Made by a program: the position numbers and the translations under genes | The notes under the pieces: generated by a model | Database searches by the model: none | Told to the model about the DNA's origin: nothing | The model's input: the letters and a program-made list of their open reading frames with translations, nothing else | Origin: Sphingobacterium multivorum | GTDB taxonomy: Bacteria > Bacteroidota > Bacteroidia > Sphingobacteriales > Sphingobacteriaceae | Reading direction: 5' to 3' | Assembly (NCBI RefSeq): GCF_039511225.1 | Contig: NZ_CP154261.1 | Coordinates: 2,108,001 to 2,172,000, forward strand | DNA: 64,000 nucleotides | In this document: positions 57,052-64,000 of the stretch, piece by piece | How the letters are laid out: every line of letters begins with the position of its first letter | Numbering within the stretch: the stretch's first letter is position 1

Positions 57052-60000
57052 ATGATAACACCGATGACCAAAACGGTAGGTAAGGGGTTGCTTTTATTTT
57101 CGTTGATGAGCATGTCAGCACCGGCGGTGCTTGCCCAGTCGCAAATAAAGATATCCGGAAAAGTAAGCTCCTCAACAGGCGAGCCTCTTGCGGGGGTTAC
57201 CGTACAAATAAAGGGGGTGAAAAACGGCACTGTAACCGATGGGGCCGGCAATTATCAGATTCTTGCGCGAGACATTGATGTCCTGGTATTTTCGCTGGTA
57301 GGCAAAGAGAAAACCGAAGTCCAGGTCGATAAGAAAGATCACATTAATCTTGTACTGCAGGAGTCCAGTAGCCTGATTGACGAAGTGGTTGTAGTAGGCT
57401 ATGGTACCCAGAAAAAAAGTAATCTAACGGGTGCTGTTGCTGCTGTCGATGGAAAGGTGCTTAACAAACGTATCGCTACAAATCCAACGCAGTTACTGCA
57501 AGGTCGCATGCCCGGACTTCGTGTTACCCAAGGATCGGGAGAAGCGGGGAATGAAAATGTGAATCTCCAGGTAAGGGGATTGGGTTCCTACGGTGCCTCT
57601 TCTGCTCCACTGGTTATCGTAGATGGTATCCCTGGTAGTTTGGAAAATTTGAATCCCCAAGCAATCGAGAATATCACCGTATTGAAAGATGCCGCTTCAG
57701 CTGCTATCTATGGGGCAAGAGCAGCAAATGGAGTCATTCTTGTGACGACAAAACAGGGTAAAGCTGGAAAAACACAACTGAGCTACGATTATAATGTCGG
57801 AATTACCAAGGCCTCAGCTCTTCCAGACCTCGTATATAATTCCGTTGATTATATGACCTTGTATAATCAGGCAAATAAAAACTCGGGTGTCACAAATCCA
57901 AATGCTTCCTTTAGCCAGGAGATGATTGATGCCTACAAAAATGCAACAGATAAAAGATTATATCCCGATTTTAACTGGTTAGATGCTGTCTTTAGAACTG
58001 TCCCGGTGCAAACGCACAATTTAAGCTTAAGCGGTGGTGCCGGAGGAACAAATTACAACGTTATATTGGGTTACGTCAATCAGCCTGATATTATGATCGG
58101 GACTTCTTTTAAAAAGTATAATCTACAGCTTAATCTAGGCTCTAAAATAAATGATCGGATAAGTTTTGGTTCAAGTATTACCTTGAATTATGGGGATCGG
58201 AAATATCCTAGAAATGGTAGTGAAGATCAGTTTTTGTCTACCATTAGTCAATCACCACTTTATGGACCTGTATTACCAGATGGTAGTGGTCGTTATTCGT
58301 CTAGGGCATATCCTTTTCAATCCCCAAATAAAAACCCTGTTGCAGTTGCTGAAAATGCATTTACAAGACTGAACAATTATTTTATGCAAGGCAATATTTT
58401 TTTAAATGTGAAAATATTGGATGGACTGGATTGGAAGACGAGCGGTGGGTTGACGTATGGTTTTACAAAAAACTATACCAACAAACCTGTGATTAATCAA
58501 TACATGTGGTTCGCCAAACCAGATGACCTACCTGCCAGACAACTTGATGTAGGTGGTCAGGGGCTAGAAGTAACAGACGACAACAATGTATATCCAGTAG
58601 GGTATACGCAATTGACTTACGATAAGTCTTTTGGAAATCATAACTTGAAAGTACTGGCAGGAACCCAGGCAGAATATAATAAAACACAAAAATTGTTCGG
58701 AAGTAGGTTGCAATTTCCCAACAATGACCTGCTTGAGCTCGATGGTGGCGGAGCTGGACAACAATCAAATAACGGTGTCACCAATGAGTGGTCATTGAGG
58801 TCTTATTATGGTCGGTTAAACTATGACTACAAAGGCAAGTATCTACTCGAAGGGAATGCGCGTTATGACGCCTCTTCACGTTTTCCTGAAAATAGAAAAT
58901 GGGCGTTTTTCCCTTCATTATCTGGAGGCTGGAAAGTCTCGGATGAAAACTTTTTTGGTCCAAAATTGAAAGAAGTTGTTAATGAACTAAAGTTAAGAGC
59001 CTCCATTGGAACATTGGGTAATCAAAATATTGGTAACTATCCGTATCAGATTGTTTACAATTCCTCTTTTGCTTATCCTTTTGATGAAACGCTCCAACAG
59101 GGAGCTCGTCAGGTCGCAATGGCCAATGACCGGATCAAATGGGAAAGTACCAAAGTCTTGGATTTCGGTGTAGATATCGGTTTATGGAATAACAAATTGA
59201 CCGCTTCTTTTGATTGGTATAACAAAGTAACATCCGATATTTTATCCGCATCCACGGCTTTCCCTTCTTATATTGGGCTGACTGCACCGACCGTAAACTA
59301 TGGTGAATTGCGTAACAGAGGTATAGAGCTCGGTCTTCAGTACCGTGATAAAATTGGAGCGGTATCGCTGACCCTCAATGGAAATATTCAGGCCAATCGC
59401 AACAAGGTGATGAAATATGGAGCCGAACGTATCTCGGGCAATACCATTATCCGGGAAGGTTTACCTTATGGTAGTTTTTACCTTTTGGAGAACACGGGCA
59501 TATTCCGTTCGAAGGAGGAGGTGGCAGCTTCTCCAGTGCAACAGATTCCGGCGCAACCAGGTTATCTGAAATTTGCTGACGTTAATGGAGATAAAGTTGT
59601 GGACAATAATGATCGAATTGTCGTGCCCGGAGCGTATCCAGATTTCGATTATTCCTTTAATGCGACGGCTGTTTGGAAGAATTTTGATTTTACAGCCTTT
59701 TTCTTTGGTTCCCAGGGACAAAAAATATTTGTGAGTGAGTGGGGAATCGTGCCCTTTAGGCAAGGCGGAACGTTCACTCGCGACTGGATGAACGCTTGGA
59801 CTCCAGAGAATCCGAATGCATCGCTTCCAATAGTGGGTGCTGAAAATACGCCTGCGGCAAATAACGTACGGACTGCATCGACTTTCTTTTTAAAAGATGG
59901 ATCCTTCTTGCGTCTAAAAAATATTCAGGTAGGTTATGCTATTCCACAAAGCACCTTATCCAAAGCTGGTATTTCTGGCCTTCGCATTTATTTTGCGGCG

Positions 60001-60141
60001 GATAACCTGCTCACATTCTCCAAGTTCCCCGGTTTAGATCCCGAACGTGGCGTTTCGTCAAGCGGTGGTGCAACATCAGGGCGTTATGTGACTCATCCTC
60101 AGAATAAAGTATTCGCATTTGGAGCGAGCATCACATTCTAA
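57052..60141 (+). CDS. SusC/RagA family TonB-linked outer membrane protein (GH29/GH2 locus)
   Basis: A 1029-residue TonB-dependent importer. Signal peptide (cleavage after AVLAQ), carboxypeptidase-like domain (about 33-105), plug beginning IDEVVVVGYGTQKKSNLTGAV and barrel ending ITF. A second ATG four codons in is possible. The SusD gene follows after 26 bases. Given the GH29 and GH2 genes after it, the cargo is likely a fucose- and galactose-containing (or similar) oligosaccharide. Confidence 0.95.
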   Translation: MITPMTKTVGKGLLLFSLMSMSAPAVLAQSQIKISGKVSSSTGEPLAGVTVQIKGVKNGTVTDGAGNYQILARDIDVLVFSLVGKEKTEVQVDKKDHINLVLQESSSLIDEVVVVGYGTQKKSNLTGAVAAVDGKVLNKRIATNPTQLLQGRMPGLRVTQGSGEAGNENVNLQVRGLGSYGASSAPLVIVDGIPGSLENLNPQAIENITVLKDAASAAIYGARAANGVILVTTKQGKAGKTQLSYDYNVGITKASALPDLVYNSVDYMTLYNQANKNSGVTNPNASFSQEMIDAYKNATDKRLYPDFNWLDAVFRTVPVQTHNLSLSGGAGGTNYNVILGYVNQPDIMIGTSFKKYNLQLNLGSKINDRISFGSSITLNYGDRKYPRNGSEDQFLSTISQSPLYGPVLPDGSGRYSSRAYPFQSPNKNPVAVAENAFTRLNNYFMQGNIFLNVKILDGLDWKTSGGLTYGFTKNYTNKPVINQYMWFAKPDDLPARQLDVGGQGLEVTDDNNVYPVGYTQLTYDKSFGNHNLKVLAGTQAEYNKTQKLFGSRLQFPNNDLLELDGGGAGQQSNNGVTNEWSLRSYYGRLNYDYKGKYLLEGNARYDASSRFPENRKWAFFPSLSGGWKVSDENFFGPKLKEVVNELKLRASIGTLGNQNIGNYPYQIVYNSSFAYPFDETLQQGARQVAMANDRIKWESTKVLDFGVDIGLWNNKLTASFDWYNKVTSDILSASTAFPSYIGLTAPTVNYGELRNRGIELGLQYRDKIGAVSLTLNGNIQANRNKVMKYGAERISGNTIIREGLPYGSFYLLENTGIFRSKEEVAASPVQQIPAQPGYLKFADVNGDKVVDNNDRIVVPGAYPDFDYSFNATAVWKNFDFTAFFFGSQGQKIFVSEWGIVPFRQGGTFTRDWMNAWTPENPNASLPIVGAENTPAANNVRTASTFFLKDGSFLRLKNIQVGYAIPQSTLSKAGISGLRIYFAADNLLTFSKFPGLDPERGVSSSGGATSGRYVTHPQNKVFAFGASITF

Positions 60142-60167
60142 TCTAGGGGTAACTAAAAAAATTAAAG

Positions 60168-61736
60168 ATGAAAAATAGCGTAAAAAAAACATATCTATAC
60201 CTAAGCTTAGCAGCGCTAGCTTCACTGGGTAGCTGTACAAAAGATTTTTTAAATAAAAATCCAACAGATAAAATTTCGGAATCAACCTTCTGGAAAACGC
60301 AGACTGATGCTGATTTGGCACTATCGGGCTGTTATGAATTTCTGTGCCGAGGATACAATTCGACGTCTTCATCCAATGCACGTGGTGGTTGGGGTGGAGC
60401 AAGTATGTTTTGGGATGGGCTTTCAGACGATGCCTTTGTATCCAGTACCTCCAATAATTTCAATATTATTTCGCGGTCCGGAATCTCCTCGACAACTGGC
60501 GGCATGCAATCTGAGGGGTATGAGATTTCGTATCAGGCCATTGCAGCATGCAATAAATTGATTGCCAATATTGACCGTATTACAAGCATGAGCCAGCAAG
60601 ACCGTGACCGCTATAAAGCAGAGGCTCGTTTTATCCGCGCCCATTACTACTTTTTGTTGACTAATCTGTACGGTGATGTGCCATTGACTTTAGAACCCCT
60701 AGGTATGGACGATGCGAGTATCCGGCTCGGTAGAACACCTAAAACCAACATTATCGAAGCGATTTTGGCAGATTTAGATTATGCGAGTGAAAAACTGCCA
60801 AATACAGGGTATAAAGGACATGCTGTGCGGGGATCTGCACTTGGGTACAAAACAAAGGTGTTGTTGACGGTGAAAAAATGGGCTGAGGCAGCTGCAACGG
60901 CGAAGATTGTTATGGATGAAAACAAGTTTTCGATCTATCAGGGTGGATACCGCGATCTGTTCCGAAAGCCGGGACAAAATAATAATCCCGAAATCATGTT
61001 CTCCGCTCGATTTTTACCACCCAATATGTATAGCCCGGCAGATATGATGTATTCTTATCTGAAGACCATACAACCGCTGGGTTATCTGGTGGATTCTTAT
61101 TATGCCATCGATGGAAAAGACATTAAAGAATCGACAGTTTACGATGCTAAAAACCCTTACGAAAATAGAGATCCACGGTTGAAGTCGACAATCATGTACC
61201 GCGGTGTATGGCGCGGAACTACAGCATCTTCTGCGTTTGATCCCGTTGCCGAAGGCGTTTTGGGTGGTTTTTTACCGCGAAAGTATATCAACGAATCGAA
61301 ATGGCCAACAAGCTACGCGACACAAAGCGATCAGGATTGGGTATTCTTACGCTATGCCGATATTTTATTGATGTATGCAGAAGCGAAGAATGAAAGTGCA
61401 GGGCCCGATCAGACAGCTGTCGATGCATTGAATAAAGTACGATCTAGGGCTGATGTGAAAATGCCGCTCGTACAGTTTAGCGGTTCCTTGACAAAAAATG
61501 AATTCCGCGATATTATCCGTCATGAACGGCGGATTGAACTGGCTTTGGAAGGTCAACGTTATTTTGACTTGAAACGCTGGGGGATAATCAAAGAGGTGAT
61601 GGATAAAACCAAGGATCCAGATGGCGCTTCACGGTTATTTATGGCAAGAGATACCTTATGGCCAGTCCCTCAATCTGAGGTAGATATGGCCAAAAGTTTA
61701 GGTAATGACAATTTTAAACAAACACCAGGTTTCTAA
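60168..61736 (+). CDS. SusD/RagB family outer membrane lipoprotein (GH29/GH2 locus)
   Basis: A 522-residue SusD-like lipoprotein with lipobox SLGSC (C23). Family motifs include FLNKNPTDKISESTFWKT near the N-terminus, EARFIRAHYYFLLTNLYGDVP and the C-terminal RHERRIELALEGQRYFDLKRW. It partners the SusC encoded just upstream and is followed closely by the alpha-L-fucosidase gene. Confidence 0.95.
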   Translation: MKNSVKKTYLYLSLAALASLGSCTKDFLNKNPTDKISESTFWKTQTDADLALSGCYEFLCRGYNSTSSSNARGGWGGASMFWDGLSDDAFVSSTSNNFNIISRSGISSTTGGMQSEGYEISYQAIAACNKLIANIDRITSMSQQDRDRYKAEARFIRAHYYFLLTNLYGDVPLTLEPLGMDDASIRLGRTPKTNIIEAILADLDYASEKLPNTGYKGHAVRGSALGYKTKVLLTVKKWAEAAATAKIVMDENKFSIYQGGYRDLFRKPGQNNNPEIMFSARFLPPNMYSPADMMYSYLKTIQPLGYLVDSYYAIDGKDIKESTVYDAKNPYENRDPRLKSTIMYRGVWRGTTASSAFDPVAEGVLGGFLPRKYINESKWPTSYATQSDQDWVFLRYADILLMYAEAKNESAGPDQTAVDALNKVRSRADVKMPLVQFSGSLTKNEFRDIIRHERRIELALEGQRYFDLKRWGIIKEVMDKTKDPDGASRLFMARDTLWPVPQSEVDMAKSLGNDNFKQTPGF

Positions 61737-61761
61737 ATGAAGAACTGTGAAAATTTTAGGT

Positions 61762-63207
61762 ATGAAAGCTATATATAAAATGTTGCTGGCACTTATCCTT
61801 ATCATGGGAATGAGTACGGGATTATTGTATGCGCAAGTAAATCGCTTACCAGATAGTGTACGCATGAAATGGTGGGAGGAAGCCCGGTTTGGTATGTTTA
61901 TCCATTGGGGAGTATATGCGCAGTTCGGCGGTGTTTATAAGGGACACGAACAGGCACGTGGTGGAGCAGAATGGATTATGAACCGATCAAAAATTCCAGT
62001 TGATGAATATCAGGCTATGGCGAAACAATTTAATCCCATCGCCTATAATCCAGACGAATGGGTACGCATGGCGAAAGATGCGGGGATGAAATATTTGATT
62101 ATCACAGCCAAACATCACGATGGTTTTGCACTCTTTGAAACAAAAGCGAGCAAATGGAATATGGTGGACGCTACGCCCTATGGCAAAGACGTCTTGAAAC
62201 CTTTGGCCGAAGCCTGCCGAAAATATGGACTGAAGCTTGGCTTTTATTACTCACAGGCGCAGGATTGGAATAACCCTGGTGGGTCGGCTGCTCGTAAGTT
62301 AATGCGAGAAGGCTGGCCTAATCCAGATTCAACCCGTATAGATGACTACACGCTAGCACATCATGGCCATTGGGACCCCAAACAAGAAACAGCGAGTTTT
62401 AGTGACTATATCAAAAACGTATCCGTACCTCAGGTCAAAGAATTGTTGAGTAACTATGGCGATATTGCTGTGCTATGGTGGGATACGCCAACCAATATGA
62501 CCGACGAAGCCGCAAATATGCTTCAGGAGCAATTGGCATTACAACCCAATATTATCACAAATGATCGATTGAAACGGCCTAATTTCCCCGGCGATACCAA
62601 AACGCCGGAGCAAAAAATTCCAGATTGGAGTGAACTCGAAGGCAAACATTGGGAAACCTGTATGACCATGAACGGTACTTGGGGCTACCGCACATCGGAT
62701 CATAAATGGAAGTCTGCCGAAACCTTGATCCGCAATCTCGTTGATATTGCTTCCAAAGGTGGAAACTACCTGTTGAACGTTGGCCCAAAACCCGACGGAT
62801 CCTTTCCACAGGAGAGTATAGAACGTCTGGCTGTAATTGGCAAATGGATGAAAGCCAATAGTGAAGCGATCTACGCAACCAAGAGCAGTCCTTTACAGCC
62901 ATTTGAATGGGGGCGGTGTACCCTAAAGGAAGATGGAAAGCGGACTTATTTGTATGTCTCGGTATTTGACTGGCCAAAAAATGGAATAGTTGAACTTCCG
63001 ATTGAAAATAAAGTTTTAAAAGCTAGTCTTTTAGCCAATAATCAAGTGTTAAAGGTAAAGTCGAATGCCAATGGTATTCAGATTGCCGTGCCTGAGCAGG
63101 CCATTGATTCTGTTGCTACGGTGATTAAGATCGAAGTGGCTGGCAAATTTAAGCGCGAAAAAGGGCCCGGAGCAAAGAACATGAAAACTGGAGCTTTGGA
63201 CGAGTAA
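61762..63207 (+). CDS. Alpha-L-fucosidase, glycoside hydrolase family 29
   Basis: 481 residues from the ATG at 61762, chosen over a GTG five codons upstream because the signal peptide (cleavage after LLYAQ) then has normal length. The GH29 TIM barrel starts with WWEEARFGMFIHWGVYAQF and includes YLIITAKHHDGFALF; the nucleophile is probably D241 in AVLWWDTP. WKSAETLIRNLVDIASKGGNYLLNVGP is also typical (here only the ends matter: the NYLLNVGP signature). It removes terminal alpha-L-fucose in the periplasm. It is the third gene of the locus. Confidence 0.93.
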   Translation: MKAIYKMLLALILIMGMSTGLLYAQVNRLPDSVRMKWWEEARFGMFIHWGVYAQFGGVYKGHEQARGGAEWIMNRSKIPVDEYQAMAKQFNPIAYNPDEWVRMAKDAGMKYLIITAKHHDGFALFETKASKWNMVDATPYGKDVLKPLAEACRKYGLKLGFYYSQAQDWNNPGGSAARKLMREGWPNPDSTRIDDYTLAHHGHWDPKQETASFSDYIKNVSVPQVKELLSNYGDIAVLWWDTPTNMTDEAANMLQEQLALQPNIITNDRLKRPNFPGDTKTPEQKIPDWSELEGKHWETCMTMNGTWGYRTSDHKWKSAETLIRNLVDIASKGGNYLLNVGPKPDGSFPQESIERLAVIGKWMKANSEAIYATKSSPLQPFEWGRCTLKEDGKRTYLYVSVFDWPKNGIVELPIENKVLKASLLANNQVLKVKSNANGIQIAVPEQAIDSVATVIKIEVAGKFKREKGPGAKNMKTGALDE

Positions 63208-63244
63208 GGCCGATAAGATGGAAAGCAGATACTAAAATAGCATA

Positions 63245-64000
63245 ATGAAGAAAAGTAGATTGAATAAAATAATTGCGTTGTTGTTGACTTTTGGAGTTGC
63301 TCAGCTCCACGCTCAGGAAGTTAAGCGGATTGATCATGGCTGGGATTTCTTAAAGAGCGATCTGGGTGGAATCTGGGAAGCTGTAAGACCGGTGGGAGCC
63401 GGTAATCCCGAATCTGTTCCATTGTGGCAGCAGGTAGATCTACCGCATTGTTATAATGCGCTGGACGCTGTTGATCCAGCTATCAATTATTATCAGGGAC
63501 CCAGTTGGTATAGAAAATCGCTGGAGATCGACAACCCCTATTTAAATGGTCACACTCTCCTTCATTTTGAAGGAGCCGGACAAAAGACAGCTGTTTATAT
63601 CCATACCGTTAAAGTTGGGGAGCACGTTGGTGGATACGACGAATGGACTGTGGACATTACGGATGCGGTTGAAAAGTTTAAAAAAACAGCTGCTTTTAAA
63701 AAACAGTTTAAGGGTAAAATACCGCTTTCAATTCGTGTGGATAATTCGCGTGATTTAGAAATGATCCCCTCCAATCTGTCTGATTTTAACGTCTATGGCG
63801 GTATTTACAGACATCTAAACCTGAAATATGTTCCGCAGACAGCCTTGGAACGTGTATTTGTTGAGGCGTCAGTAGGGGCTGATGGCAGGCAGGGGGTAGC
63901 CAACGTCCGTGGACGACTGATGCCATTTTCGGCTCAGACTAATTTTGAAGTCGAAATGCGGCTCTACGACCCCGCTGGAAAAATCGTGCAAACCCAGCAA
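63245..64000 (+). CDS. Glycoside hydrolase family 2 protein, N-terminal part (runs off the window)
   Basis: An open frame of 252 codons from the ATG at 63245 to the right edge without a stop. Signal peptide (about 8-23, cleavage near LHAQE), then a GH2 sugar-binding jelly-roll domain: INYYQGPSWYRKSLEI, LHFEGAGQKTAVYIH, VGEHVGGYDEWTVDIT, SNLSDFNVYGGIYRHLNL, and the start of the immunoglobulin-like domain. These segments are strongly characteristic of bacterial GH2 beta-galactosidase-type enzymes. The catalytic barrel is outside the window, so the sugar specificity (galactosidase, mannosidase or glucuronidase) cannot be read. It lies 37 bases after the fucosidase gene. Confidence 0.9.
   Translation, partial: MKKSRLNKIIALLLTFGVAQLHAQEVKRIDHGWDFLKSDLGGIWEAVRPVGAGNPESVPLWQQVDLPHCYNALDAVDPAINYYQGPSWYRKSLEIDNPYLNGHTLLHFEGAGQKTAVYIHTVKVGEHVGGYDEWTVDITDAVEKFKKTAAFKKQFKGKIPLSIRVDNSRDLEMIPSNLSDFNVYGGIYRHLNLKYVPQTALERVFVEASVGADGRQGVANVRGRLMPFSAQTNFEVEMRLYDPAGKIVQTQQ

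Overview
The window is a chromosomal segment of a Bacteroidota bacterium, most like Sphingobacterium or a close relative in Sphingobacteriaceae. The evidence is four SusC/SusD outer-membrane pairs, a transmembrane one-component regulator with a beta-propeller and a triple-Tyr domain, several promoters with a TAnnTTTG -7 box, few Shine-Dalgarno sequences, and about 40% G+C by eye. I see no rRNA, tRNA, insertion sequence, phage gene or CRISPR array.

Layout. (1) 1-3801: the end of a metal/multidrug RND efflux operon (adaptor plus pump), closed by a strong terminator. (2) 4202-14504: a same-strand operon with the complete four-enzyme route from trans-4-hydroxy-L-proline to 2-oxoglutarate (pyrroline-hydroxycarboxylate deaminase, semialdehyde dehydrogenase, 4-hydroxyproline epimerase, FAD amino-acid dehydrogenase), followed by a DUF885 metallopeptidase, an APC permease and an S9 peptidase. 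(3) 14766-20098, opposite strand: M1 metallopeptidase, a true DPP IV and a cytosolic Xaa-Pro aminopeptidase. (4) 20596-26762: an AraC regulator and a RagAB-type SusC/SusD pair. Regions 2-4 look like one system for taking up and burning proline/hydroxyproline-rich peptides such as collagen or extensin fragments. (5) 27351-29242: a FabF-like ketosynthase with its own TetR regulator and matching palindromic operators. (6) 29327-31822: a SufR-like Cys-rich regulator divergent from Mn-type superoxide dismutase, a DUF2480 protein and an FMN reductase, ended by a perfect 48-bp palindromic terminator. (7) 32180-38426: a NarL-type two-component pair, cytochrome bd oxidase (cydAB), and a diheme c-type cytochrome-like protein. 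(8) 38529-45112: a SusC/SusD/sulfatase operon with a long 5' leader that holds a small ORF and two hairpins. (9) 45128-53583, minus strand: SusC, SusD, GH144-like glucanase and GH3 beta-glucosidase, probably a beta-1,2-glucan locus. (10) 53849-56734: the one-component propeller/triple-Tyr/HTH regulator. (11) 57052-64000: SusC, SusD, GH29 alpha-L-fucosidase and the start of a GH2 enzyme that runs off the window.

The most interesting items are the putative hydroxyproline-peptide utilisation locus with its operator-like inverted repeat; the structured leader with an M-R-M-C-containing small ORF in front of a sulfatase operon; the Cys-rich regulator with a 34-bp palindrome over the sod promoter; the paired TetR operators; and a 20-bp perfect inverted repeat enclosing 11-bp tandem units downstream of the RagAB-type pair. 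All functional calls come from reading motifs; no database search was possible.
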